In this document: positions 46,468 through 56,400 of the stretch, piece after piece
How the letters are laid out: each line of letters starts with the position of its first letter
Position numbering within the stretch: position 1 is the first letter of the stretch
DNA from: Nostoc sp. TH1S01
Lineage (GTDB): Bacteria > Cyanobacteriota > Cyanobacteriia > Cyanobacteriales > Nostocaceae
DNA: 64,000 bases
Direction of reading: 5' to 3'
NCBI GenBank assembly: GCA_018993265.1
Contig: JAGKSW010000109.1
Coordinates: forward strand, 1 to 64,000
Program-made: the position numbers and the translations under genes
Notes under the pieces: generated by a model
What the model was told of the DNA's origin: nothing
Database searches by the model: none
The model's input: only the letters and a program-made list of their open reading frames with translations

Positions 46468-47323
46468 TATTCGTATATTTGTGGGCTTTGCTTGTGTATA
46501 ATTTCTGCTAAATTTTCAATCGAGTCTTGATAAACATATTTCCAAAACTATTAATACTTAGTATTTAGAGTTCATACTAAAGCGATAATATTTTTGCACC
46601 AAGACAACACAAAGCTATAAATTATACAAGTCAAAAATATTACATTATTTAATCACCTTTGTATAAATTTAGTTAAATACAAAAACTTCATTTCTTCAGA
46701 GGATTTTCGACATTTTTGTAAAACATCTATCCACAGAATGAAAAAGTAAGAAAAGTAGGAAAAATAGATAATAGATGTCAGTGTTTACTATCAGGCTAGT
46801 ATGATATAAACTAGTGTGTTACAATTCCAATGATTTTTAGAAAAAAAGGGTTCTTCCGTACCTGTTATGCCAAATTATTAGTTAAACATCAAAACTTGCT
46901 TGAGAAATATAGGTAAAAAACCCAAAACACCGTCAAATGCCTAAAATATTATTAAATAATGCCCATTTTGATTACATGGCAAGGGTTTCATATTTATTAG
47001 ACCTGCCTTGAAAATAGAGGCTGAAACCACGCAAAATCGTTCCAACATCATTTTCATTGTTCCTTATGAGCGCAGATCATGGAGTCTCTTGCAAAAGTCG
47101 TTATTTGTACTCTTTTCTTTGCGCCTTTGCGTGAGACAAAAAAATATTTATCCAATAGGTCTATTGTGAATGAGGTTTAGCATTTTTAATATGTAATGAA
47201 GAACCAAAAAAAGAAATGACAAATTATCAAAAATTGATACGGAAAATTATAGATAATTTCAGTAGGCAATTAGAAAAAATTATTGCTTTTGACACTTATT
47301 GGTAATAAATATCTGTGGTTGAA
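46468..47323. other. Gene-free AT-rich stretch
   Basis: I see no coding signal. Around 47111-47138 lies the sequence TCTTTTCTTTGCGCCTTTGCGTGAGA, of a dispersed type also found at 59945-59984. The remainder is AT-rich and may contain the promoter of the gene at 47324. Confidence 0.5.
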
Positions 47324-48754
47324 ATGTATAAAAATAAACGTAAACGGGGAGCTATACTGACTAATATAGGAATTAAAAGGTTACAATCAGCAATTCTTTC
47401 TACGGAGATAGTAGAAAATAAAGGCGAACGCTTGAGTTTAGAAGAAATAAGCTCGCGCATTAATGTTTCTACTAGAACTTTGAGTAAATTATGGTCTTTA
47501 AATGAATGTGTAGATCAAAAAACTATAAAACTCTGTTTTAGTGCTTTTAATCTAGAATTACGCAGCGAAGATTACACCATAGTCAACAAAGCAAATGATT
47601 CTGAAACACCTGAGTTATCGTCTATTGCAAATATAGAAGAAGATTCATCTCAAAGTTCCGAATTTATCTCATTTGTCGAAGAACATCATACACAAACTGA
47701 ACAGATAGAAAATCTTTGGTCATACCCAGATGGCCCCGTACCTTTAGATTCTCACTTTTATATTGAACGTCCTCCACTAGAGAGAAAGGTTTATCGAGAA
47801 GTAAGTACTAGTGGCTGCGTGATTCGGATTAGATCCCCCAAACAGATGGGTAAAAGTTCCCTTGTGTTGCGGCTTTGTGCTTTTGCACGGAAACTAGGGT
47901 ATCAGACCGTGAATCTGAATTGCTACCAATTTGATAGTGAGTGTCTGACTGATTTGAATAAACTGTTGCGTCGTCTTTGCTGGAAAATTGCAACAGGGTT
48001 AGGTATTGATCCCAACCTCAATGAAAAGTGGAATGAAGAAATTGGCTACAATTTAAGTAGCGGCTTCTACTTAGAAAACTATTTACTCGTTCAATGTCAA
48101 AGCCCAGTGGTTTTGGTATTGAATGAAGTTGACTGTTTTTTTGAATATCCTCACATTTGTCAAGAGTTTTTTGCTTTGTTGAGGTCATGGTGTGAGGAAG
48201 CACGACACAATTCTAAATGGCAAAAGCTGAGGTTAGTAATGGTTTACTCAACCGAAGATTATATTTCTATGGATATTAACCTCTCTCCTTTTAATATGGG
48301 CTTACCTATTCGTCTGAACGATTTTACTCAACCACAAGTAGAAGATTTAGCTAGACGGTATAGTTTAGACGCATTTAAAGCTAAAGATTTTGCCAAGCTG
48401 ATGTCATTAGTAGGAGGACATCCAGCACTAATTCAGATTAGTTTGTACTATCTTAAGTTTCAAGAAATGACTTTGCAAGAAATAATAGAGGATGCGATTG
48501 CCAACGGTGGCATCTACCGCTATCATTTATGGCGACACTGGCTTAAGCTGCAAGAAAATCCTCGATTAGCAAAGACCTATGCTGAAATTCTGGCAGCAAA
48601 GCAAGATATCTCTTTTAATCCTATTGATACTTACAAGCTTGAGGCTTTGGGATTAATTCGCTTTGAGGGCGATCGCATCTTACCGCGTTATGGACTCTAC
48701 CAGACCTATTTTGCAAAACAGCTATCTATCGAAAATTCTTTGATACAGCAATAG
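47324..48754 (+). CDS. HTH plus AAA-like ATPase domain protein
   Basis: About 476 residues. I prefer the ATG at 47324 to the in-frame GTG at 47315. Residues about 10-85 hold a helix-turn-helix module (RGAILTNIGIKRLQSAI, LSLEEISSRINVSTRTLSKLW, ALNLEL-like FNLELRSEDY) that in Nostoc is often fused to AAA-like, NB-ARC or WD40 domains. After an acidic linker comes an AAA-like domain with Walker A RSPKQMGKSSLV and a Walker B segment VVLVLNEVDCFF, in which the usual Asp before Glu is Asn. The rest matches family features (NMGLPIRLNDFT, GGHPALIQISLYYL, YGLYQTYFAKQL). Such proteins are thought to sense a signal and act in conflict or regulatory systems. Target and partner are not evident here. Confidence 0.75.
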   Translation: MYKNKRKRGAILTNIGIKRLQSAILSTEIVENKGERLSLEEISSRINVSTRTLSKLWSLNECVDQKTIKLCFSAFNLELRSEDYTIVNKANDSETPELSSIANIEEDSSQSSEFISFVEEHHTQTEQIENLWSYPDGPVPLDSHFYIERPPLERKVYREVSTSGCVIRIRSPKQMGKSSLVLRLCAFARKLGYQTVNLNCYQFDSECLTDLNKLLRRLCWKIATGLGIDPNLNEKWNEEIGYNLSSGFYLENYLLVQCQSPVVLVLNEVDCFFEYPHICQEFFALLRSWCEEARHNSKWQKLRLVMVYSTEDYISMDINLSPFNMGLPIRLNDFTQPQVEDLARRYSLDAFKAKDFAKLMSLVGGHPALIQISLYYLKFQEMTLQEIIEDAIANGGIYRYHLWRHWLKLQENPRLAKTYAEILAAKQDISFNPIDTYKLEALGLIRFEGDRILPRYGLYQTYFAKQLSIENSLIQQ

Positions 48755-49043
48755 TAAAGCACTCACTCAATATCAAGTACCGCGTAGGCGCAGCCCGCCA
48801 CAGGCATCGCAGTAGTAGTTTACACAACATAAACTTGGCGACGTATAAGCTTAATTTTAAGATTAATCAGTCGAAATACAAGCACTGGCTTCTTATACAT
48901 TATCTTTAACCTTATTTTCAACAATAGCCTTAAATTCTTCTGATTCTACATAAGTTAATTATTTTGAATATGTAGCAAATAAATATTTGATATCAAATAT
49001 CAAGCAGTTAATGTAATATATTTTTGATTCAAAATAATTTTTT
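48755..49043. other. Intergenic stretch with a dispersed repeat
   Basis: About 48780-48810 carries GCGTAGGCGCAGCCCGCC and GGCATCGC, a dispersed repeat common in Nostocales. No gene is seen. The repeat operator described separately follows. Confidence 0.5.
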
Positions 49044-49091
49044 GCTAACTTTCTTAACTGGGTTATTTTTTCTCTTAACTGTCTTAACTTT
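49044..49091 (+). promoter_or_regulatory. CTTAAC 9-bp direct-repeat operator of the TerB-like gene
   Basis: Units begin at 49044 (GCTAACTTT), 49053 (CTTAACTGG), 49074 (CTTAACTGT) and 49083 (CTTAACTTT). Spacing is 9, 21 and 9 bp, so the step between array and proximal pair is 4 bp shorter than before mdnA and the NRPS operon. The proximal pair CTTAACTGTCTTAAC is identical to that of mdnA. The chosen start codon is 178 bp downstream. Confidence 0.6.
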
Positions 49092-49269
49092 CATTGCATT
49101 TTTGTTCTGATGTTGAGAATATCTAAATGCGTAGATACCAATAGCAGTAACTCAGCAATTATAAAAAGAATTTAATGGGTAAACAGGACTTAAAAACCTG
49201 AATAATAATTCTTTTATTTATAAATTGCATCTGCTAAATAGTAAATTCTCAAAAAACAAAGAGGAATGT

Positions 49270-49758
49270 ATGAGTAATGTTCAAGAAGTACTACCTGCTT
49301 CAGAGTTTCTGAAAAAGAACTTAGGTATTTCTGCAATTCCCACTGAAGCATACTTAAACTATGGATATGCTCTACTTGCTATTGCTGGAGCAGATGGAGA
49401 GGTTTCAGAAGCCGAATATAACTGGTTAGAAAATCATCAACGTTTGGCTGGCGCTCCTGAAGAAGTAATAGCAAAATACAAAGCATTTGACTATAAAAAT
49501 TCTGATTTAGAAAATTTGCTGAGTAAGATTACAGTTGATGTTCCTACTTGGTCTAAATCAAGGTCATTGCTATATCATGCAATTCAAATGGCTCGTGTTG
49601 ACCATTACGCAACTCAAGAGCGAGAAGCTGTAAAAAAAGCAGCTAAACTGTTAAAGGTTGAAGATAGTATTGCACTTGCTATCGATAGGTTGATAGAGAC
49701 AGAAGAATCAGTAACAGCATTACGCAAAGCGCTACTACAAACTGAGGTTTTAGCTTAA
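49270..49758 (+). CDS. TerB-like helical protein
   Basis: 162 residues from the ATG at 49270, which has AAGAGGAA in ribosome-site position. An upstream in-frame ATG at 49225 lacks one. The sequence is all-helical. It shows the pattern of TerB/DUF533-like proteins, with an acidic metal-binding-like loop AGADGEVSEAEYNWLENH and a second IQMARVDHYATQEREAVKKAA. Family members associate with membranes and stress responses, but their biochemical role is not settled. It has no operon partner, and the next gene is 500 bp away. The notable point is its promoter, which carries the same repeat operator as the two peptide pathways, so it may serve in tolerance or maturation. That link is inference. Confidence 0.7.
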   Translation: MSNVQEVLPASEFLKKNLGISAIPTEAYLNYGYALLAIAGADGEVSEAEYNWLENHQRLAGAPEEVIAKYKAFDYKNSDLENLLSKITVDVPTWSKSRSLLYHAIQMARVDHYATQEREAVKKAAKLLKVEDSIALAIDRLIETEESVTALRKALLQTEVLA

Positions 49759-50272
49759 ATCCTCTGCCTATCGTCTCCGTTCCCTAATTAAAGTTCAGAA
49801 ATGAGCCCTACCTGATGCTCTGTCCTTATGCTCTGTCCTTCTAATCTAGTATTCAATCCCTATATTGAGCCTGGCCCAGTGTGTGACTTCCCTCACAATG
49901 TACCAAGCTCCTGATAGGGGCGCTTTGTTGTAGCCTTTCACTCGATCCCAGGTTCGGGTGGGGATTGAGTAACTATCAAATTATCCAGAGTGAGCGACTG
50001 GAACCTCGGATCAGAGGATCATATTTGTATTTCCTATTGAGGGAAAAATGAAGTGCATTTATTCCCTCACTCTCTTCAGCAATAGCTTCGTCCCAGTCTT
50101 CTTAACGATAGTCTTAGTAGTAAGTTTAGTTATGGACTCAGAGCAATCCGCCTCACCTGACCAGTCAAGTTTACTACCTGCATTCTACGATGTACTTGAC
50201 AAAATGGTAGCTGGAAGTCCTGGTTTGATGAACCTCTCCCCAAAGAATTTCTGACACCCTTATTTTGGTCAA
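49759..50272. other. Intergenic stretch with a doubtful 68-codon reading frame
   Basis: It contains a tandem TGCTCTGTCCTTA duplication (about 49816-49840). A frame at 50048-50254 begins with a hydrophobic segment (YSLTLFSNSFVPVFLTIVLVVSLVM), then DSEQSASPDQSSLLPAFYDVLDKM, and breaks off. This could be the N-terminal remnant of a mobile-element gene or a small membrane peptide. I cannot identify it. Bits resembling IS630-type ends (TTCAGAAATGAGCCCTA near 49795) suggest old insertions. Confidence 0.35.
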
Positions 50273-51604
50273 ATGAAACCAGAATTCAATTTTTTTCAGC
50301 ATTGGTATCCCCTGTCACCAATCGAAGACTTAGCTCCCAAAAAACCAACGTCAGTAATACTTTTGGGGCTGCATTTAGTAATCTGGAAACCCAAATCATC
50401 CCAAACTTTCCAAGTATTTTTAGATCAATGTCCCCACCGCCTTGCACCCTTAAGTGAGGGACGCATTGATGAGAAAACGGGGAATTTAATGTGTAGCTAT
50501 CATGGTTGGCAATTTGACGAGCAAGGTATTTGTACTCATATTCCCCAAGCAGAAAATCCAGAACTTGTAAGCAAGAATAAAGAAAATTTGTGTGCTGTAG
50601 CACTACCAGTTCGTCAACAACAGGATTTACTCTGGGTTTGGCCAGATGCAAAATCAACTCAACAAGCTGCTAATACACCCTTACCTTTGTCACCCAAAAT
50701 AGATGCAAGTAAAGGCTTTGTTTGGACTTCTTTTATCAGGGATTTAGAGTATGACTGGCAAACTCTTATAGAAAATGTGGCAGATCCAAGCCATGTTCCT
50801 TTTTCTCATCATGGGGTGCAAGGCGATCGCGCAAAAGCCAGACCAATTGAGTTTAAAATTGAACAATCAACAGCCGATTTGATTGAAGTGACAACAGTTG
50901 GACGTGTTCAAAGAAAAATTACTTTTGAACCACCTTGTCGCTTGGAGTATACTTTCAGTTTTGGCGATAGCAGCAAAGAGTTTGGATTTGTTAGCTACTG
51001 TATACCTGTATCTCCAGGTAAGTCTAGAATTATTATTTTATTTGCCCGTAACTTTGGCAAAACACTCTTTCGTCTCCAACCCCGTTGGTGGGAACACATC
51101 AGCGATCGCAATTTGGTAATTGATGGAGATATGGTTCTTCTTATGCAGCAAGAGCATTTTCTTCAACAAAAACAATCTACCCAAAGTTGGAAAACCGCTT
51201 ATCAGTTACCGACAAGTGCAGACCGTTTAATCATTGAGTTTAGAAGTTGGTTCGACCGCTATTGTCACGGACAACTACCCTGGAGCGAAGTTGGAATCGA
51301 TGTTTCACCAGTACGAAATATCAATCATCATCGTCAACAAATTCTCGATCGCTACAATCAACACACTAAACACTGTCATAGCTGTAAAGAAGCACTGTTA
51401 GTTGTGGAACGCTTGCAAGCAGTACTTTTAATTTACTTTATTATTACTGTTTGTGCTGTTGCTCTCTTTCCTGATGGATTGCGGCTGACTCTGGGTTTAC
51501 CCTTAATTGCAAGCGCACTACTAGGTTTAGGAGCTTACGCTTGGTTGAGATTCTGGCTTCGTCCAAAATTTTACTTTGTAGACTATATCCATGCACACAG
51601 ATAG
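50273..51604 (+). CDS. Rieske-type oxygenase of the pheophorbide a oxygenase/Tic55 group
   Basis: 443 residues. The Rieske 2Fe-2S site is CPHRLAPLSEG...CSYHGW (about residues 49-74). The mononuclear iron site is ENVADPSHVPFSHHG (about 169-183). A CxxC motif (HCHSCKEAL, about 365) and two hydrophobic segments at the C-terminus (about 385-430) are the hallmarks of the membrane-anchored PaO/Tic55/Ptc52 group. These enzymes oxygenate ring compounds such as pheophorbide or protochlorophyllide. The substrate here is unknown. The start ATG at 50273 leads straight into FNFFQHWYPLSP, typical for the group. It lies 73 bp before the MscS gene on the same strand. It could also act as a tailoring enzyme, but nothing in position ties it to the NRPS. 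Confidence 0.85.
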   Translation: MKPEFNFFQHWYPLSPIEDLAPKKPTSVILLGLHLVIWKPKSSQTFQVFLDQCPHRLAPLSEGRIDEKTGNLMCSYHGWQFDEQGICTHIPQAENPELVSKNKENLCAVALPVRQQQDLLWVWPDAKSTQQAANTPLPLSPKIDASKGFVWTSFIRDLEYDWQTLIENVADPSHVPFSHHGVQGDRAKARPIEFKIEQSTADLIEVTTVGRVQRKITFEPPCRLEYTFSFGDSSKEFGFVSYCIPVSPGKSRIIILFARNFGKTLFRLQPRWWEHISDRNLVIDGDMVLLMQQEHFLQQKQSTQSWKTAYQLPTSADRLIIEFRSWFDRYCHGQLPWSEVGIDVSPVRNINHHRQQILDRYNQHTKHCHSCKEALLVVERLQAVLLIYFIITVCAVALFPDGLRLTLGLPLIASALLGLGAYAWLRFWLRPKFYFVDYIHAHR

Positions 51605-51676
51605 AAGCAGCTTTCAAGCACTTTTGCTTTAGTTTTCTGATCAAATTTAATAAATGAACTAACTGATATTCCCAAA

Positions 51677-53248
51677 ATGAGTAATATACTAATTATCCTG
51701 GGCGAAGTCCTATCTTTAATAATCATTTTTTTGCTGTTGAACTGGCTAGTTGGCATAATCTTCAAACAAATCACTAAAGTTTTTTGGCTTCAAGGAAGAA
51801 CTGCAAATATTACCTTCCTGCGCCGGAGTATTGGCAAAATTTTAATTCTGACTTGTGTAGTACTATGTCTGGCGGCGGTTGGTATCAATGGGATAGTAAT
51901 TTATCGAGGTGGAAACATTCAGGAGTTTCAACTGAACCTTATTCGTAGTCTTCCAACTCAATTTTGGCGCAATCTTTTCACCGCCAGCTTAAAAACTGTG
52001 AGTTTGCTAATACTAGTTAAATTTAGCATCTCACCATTAAGCCGAGGTATAGACTGGGTTTGTGAATATACTAAAAAAGCCGATCAGATTAAAGCTAATG
52101 ATGAAAGTGTCGAAGCATTTTTTACAGTTTTAAAAAGAATTATTATTTATAGTATATGGATATATTCTGCTATTTTATGTGCGAATTTTCTTTACCTCCC
52201 AACAGTTGTTACTAAATATCTTTATATCGCTTTAAAAATATACATTATTATCTCAGTCGGTTTATTAATTATTAAAGCTGTTGCTACTATTGTTGATACG
52301 CTTGATGCCCTAAGTCTGAAATACTCTAATTCTAACAATCTACTGCGTTTGTATGAGCGTTTACGTCATTTAATCCCTCTCTTCAAAAAATGCTTGGAAT
52401 ACGTTCTCTATGTTGGTATAGTCAATCTTGTTGTTCCTGAAATAGAGCCTATTGCTTGGATAAGTTCTTATACCCCTAGAATCGTGCAAATTATTGGGGT
52501 TTTCTTTATTAGCAATGTTCTGATTGAAGTCGCTTACTTCATCCTTGATGAGTTCTATTTAAAAACTACAGAAGTAAATGACTCACAGCGGCAAAAAAGG
52601 CTGACGCTGATTCCCTTAATGCGGAGTTTTGCCAAGTATTTCGTCTACTTTACTGCTGGAGTAACTATACTCAAATTAATTGGCATTGATCCTGCACCTA
52701 TCTTAGCGGGTGCAGGAATTGTAGGTATAGCAGTCGGTCTTGGAGCGCAAAACCTAATTAATGATGTTGTTTGTGGATTTTTGATTTTGTTTGAAAACTA
52801 TTACTTAGTGGGTGATTATGTTGAAGTTGGGAAAGTAGAAGAAAGGAATATTGAAGGGATTGTAGAGGCGATTGAATTACGAACCACTCACGTCCGCCAT
52901 CCCGATGGTCAATTGCAAATTGTTCGTAATGGAGATATCGGCTCAATTATCAATTACTCCAAGCAGTATATATATGCAAGGGTAGAAGTTAGTGTTTCTT
53001 ACGACTCTAATTTAGACCATGTGTATAGAGTAGTTGAAAAGATAGGACAGCAGTTAAAAACAGATGAACATGATGTTCTAGAACCTACAAGAGTTGCTGG
53101 GATAGAAAATTTTGGGGAGAATAATTTATTGCTGCTGACACTAACAAAAGTAAAACCTGGAAAACACCTTCATATTCAGCGTCTTCTCCGCAAGATATTG
53201 AAGGATACTTTTAGTCAAGAAGAAATTGAAATTTGTGGTTTTTCCTAG
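51677..53248 (+). CDS. MscS-family mechanosensitive channel
   Basis: 523 residues. Several membrane segments (about 5-30, 50-72, 95-115, 150-200, 235-300) precede the pore helix and beta domain. The diagnostic region is PAPILAGAGIVGIAVGLGAQ, NLINDVVCGFLILFENYYLVGDYVEV, then VEAIELRTTHVRHPDGQLQIVRNGDIG. The channel releases solutes on hypo-osmotic shock. The extended N-terminus makes it larger than E. coli MscS. It is downstream of the oxygenase gene and may be co-transcribed. It appears intact. Confidence 0.88.
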   Translation: MSNILIILGEVLSLIIIFLLLNWLVGIIFKQITKVFWLQGRTANITFLRRSIGKILILTCVVLCLAAVGINGIVIYRGGNIQEFQLNLIRSLPTQFWRNLFTASLKTVSLLILVKFSISPLSRGIDWVCEYTKKADQIKANDESVEAFFTVLKRIIIYSIWIYSAILCANFLYLPTVVTKYLYIALKIYIIISVGLLIIKAVATIVDTLDALSLKYSNSNNLLRLYERLRHLIPLFKKCLEYVLYVGIVNLVVPEIEPIAWISSYTPRIVQIIGVFFISNVLIEVAYFILDEFYLKTTEVNDSQRQKRLTLIPLMRSFAKYFVYFTAGVTILKLIGIDPAPILAGAGIVGIAVGLGAQNLINDVVCGFLILFENYYLVGDYVEVGKVEERNIEGIVEAIELRTTHVRHPDGQLQIVRNGDIGSIINYSKQYIYARVEVSVSYDSNLDHVYRVVEKIGQQLKTDEHDVLEPTRVAGIENFGENNLLLLTLTKVKPGKHLHIQRLLRKILKDTFSQEEIEICGFS

Positions 53249-53427
53249 AATTAAGACTACCTATTTTTAAACTGCATTAAAAGTCCCATAAAGTAAATTG
53301 AAATGTTATTTATAAAGCCATATTAAGTAGTAATGTGCTGTAAAGCTTACAATATTTAATTTGAATAAATTATCTGTAAATTACTAATTATTATGTTAAT
53401 GTATTTATTTGATAATCACACTTAGAT

Positions 53428-56400
53428 ATGAGATATCAAGTAGGGGGTAGTCTCCGCAGTGACGATCCCACATACGTTACCCGTCAGGCAGATGAACAAC
53501 TCTATGCCAGCTTGAAAGCAGGCAATTTTTGTTATGTCTTCAACTCTCGTCAGATGGGCAAGTCATCCTTACTACAACATACAAGCTATCGACTTAAGGA
53601 AGAAGGGCATAGCTGTGTTTACTTAGATATGACTCGCCTGGGTATTGAAGATACCACACCAGATCAATGGTACAAGGGCATTATTCTCAGCTTATTCTAT
53701 AGCTTGAAATTAGGGTCACAAATTGATTTTCAACGTTGGTGGGAAATACAAGCAGGTATTTCCTCGGTGCAAAAACTACAGCTATTTTTTGAAGATATCT
53801 TATTACCAAATCTCAAAAGCGATTCTGTCTTAGACGGCAAAGCCAAACGCATTTTTATCTTTATTGATGAGATTGATAGTTTGCTGAGTTTAAATTTTGC
53901 AATTAATGATTTTTTTGCTTGGATTCGTCAGTGCTATAATCTACGGCTACATAACCCAAGCTTTGAACGTTTGGGTTTTGCACTATTTGGTGTAGCAAGT
54001 CCCTCTGACTTGATTGCTGATAAACGCCGCACGCCCTTTAATCTTGGTAAAGCAATTGAATTACAGGGCTTTGATCTGCATGAAGCTACGCCCTTGCTTC
54101 CGGGATTAGAAGAAGTAATTAGTCAACCACAAGCAATACTGCGAGAGATTATTCATTGGACAGGGGGACAACCGTTTCTCACACAAAAACTCTGTGAGTT
54201 AATTACAGATGTAGCTTTTGAAACTGCTACAGGAATGATTACTCTCCCTCCAGGTACAGAAGCATCGTGGGTAGAGCAATTAGTAAAAACACGTATTATT
54301 CAAAATTGGCAGTCACAAGACGAACCCGAACATTTACGTACTATTCGCGATCGCCTTTTATTTGACGAACAACAAGCAGGGCGGTTGTTGGGGATTTATC
54401 AACAGGTGTTGCAAGCAGAAGAGGCAGGGGAGCAGGGGGCAGGGGGCAGGGGAGAAGAGTTTTCCCCTTTGCTTGTTGTTTCTCTTGTTCCATCTGATGA
54501 CAGTCGAGAGCAGACACAACTGTTGTTGTCTGGTTTAGTAGAAAAACACAATGGTTATCTTAAAATTAAAAATCCCATTTATCGGAATGTTTTTAATGCC
54601 CAATGGGTATTAAGACAATTAAATAACCTCCGTCCCTACTCACAAACATTCAATGCTTGGGTAGCATCAGGTTACAAAGATGAATCGCGTTTGTTGCGAG
54701 GACAAGCTTTAAAAGATACTCAAAATTGGGCGCAGGGCAAGAGTCTGAGCGATTTAGATTATCAATTTTTAGCCGCGAGTGCAGAATGCGATCGCCGTGA
54801 AGTGCAAATGGCATTGGAGGCAGCACGGGCTAAAGAAGTAGAAGCAAGATTAGCACAAGAGAGGAAAACGGCTAAAGAGGTAGAAGCACGACTAGCACAA
54901 GAGAAAAAAACAGCTTTATTGCAGAAATATCTACTAATTGTAGTAACTATTGGGTTGCTAGTTTCTAGTAGTTTGGGAATAGGAAGTTTTATTTTGTATC
55001 GCCAGACTCGCACAAGTGAAACTCAAGCTAAAAACAGTGAAATTCAGGCGCTTGTATCTTCTTCTGTTGGATTGTTTGCCTCAAATCGCAGATTAGATGC
55101 GCTTGTAGAAGCAATCAAAGCCAAAAAAAGACTACAAAAATTAGGTAAATCAAATACAAATCTTGTACCTCAAGTGGAAAATGCACTGCAACAAGCAGTT
55201 TATGGAGCAGATGAGTACAACCGTTTTTCGGGTCATACAGCAGCTGTTTTAGCTGTAGATGTCAGTCCTGACAGTTCTCTAATTGCCTCAGCAAGCCTAG
55301 ATCAAACAATCAAGCTTTGGCGACGTGATGGTACACTAGTTGCAACTCTCAAAGGTCATACTGCAACAGTTAGGGCAGTCGATTTCAGCCCTGACGGTCA
55401 GATACTTGCCTCAGCCAGTGAAGATGGCACTATTAAACTTTGGCAGCTAGACGGCAAGCTGCTAAGAACTCTCAAAGGTCACACAGCTTCACTCTGGGGA
55501 GTCGCATTTAGTCCTGATGGTCAGTTCCTTGCCTCTAGTAGTTTCGACAGAACGGTGAAAATTTGGCAGCGAGACGGTAAGTTGGTAAGAACGTTTCAAG
55601 GTTACAAACAAGGGTTTTGGAGAGTAGCTTTTAGTCCTGATGGTAATATTGTTGCTGGCGCAAGTGTAGACAAAACAGTAAAACTTTGGAAACGAGACGC
55701 TACAGGTTGGCAAAACGCCAAACCTTTACAAACTCTCACTGGTCACACTAGTTGGGTTGTAGGAGTTGCTTTCAGCCCTGACGGTCAGATGATTGCTTCA
55801 GCGAGTGAAGACAAAACTGTTAAACTTTGGCAGCGAGACAGCAGTGATGGAAGCTATCGCCAGTATAAAACTCTTATTGGTCACAGTGCTGGCATTTGGG
55901 GAGTAGCATGGAGTCCTGATAGTCAAACTATTGCTTCCGCCAGTCTCGACAAAACGGTTAAACTATGGAGCATTGATGGAACAGAACTAAGAACGCTTAG
56001 AGGACATAGTGCATCCGTTTGGGGAGTGGCTTTTAGTCCCGATAGCAGCTTTATTGCTTCAGCAGGTGCAGAAAACGTTGTCAGACTTTGGCAGAGTGAT
56101 AATCCATTCCAAAAGTCTATCATTGCCCATCAGTCCGGGATTTGGTCAATAGCTATTACTTCCGATAGTTCAACAATCGCTACAGCTAGCCACGAAAACA
56201 CCGCTAAACTTTGGAGTCGCCAAGGCAAATTGCTCAAAACTTTTACTGATTCTAAAAGCGTAGTTTTCGATGTTTCATTTAGTCAAGATGGTAAGTTAAT
56301 TGCTCTTGCCGCTTACGATGAAACAGTAAAACTCAAGAAGCGAGACGGGACTAGTGTTGCTACTTACAAAGTTCCTTTCGGTAAACTCTTAGCAGGAGTA

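Noticed and set aside
50286-50657. Minus-strand 123-codon frame opposite the oxygenase gene
   Set aside because: It is antisense to the Rieske cluster-binding region, which is clearly the coding strand.
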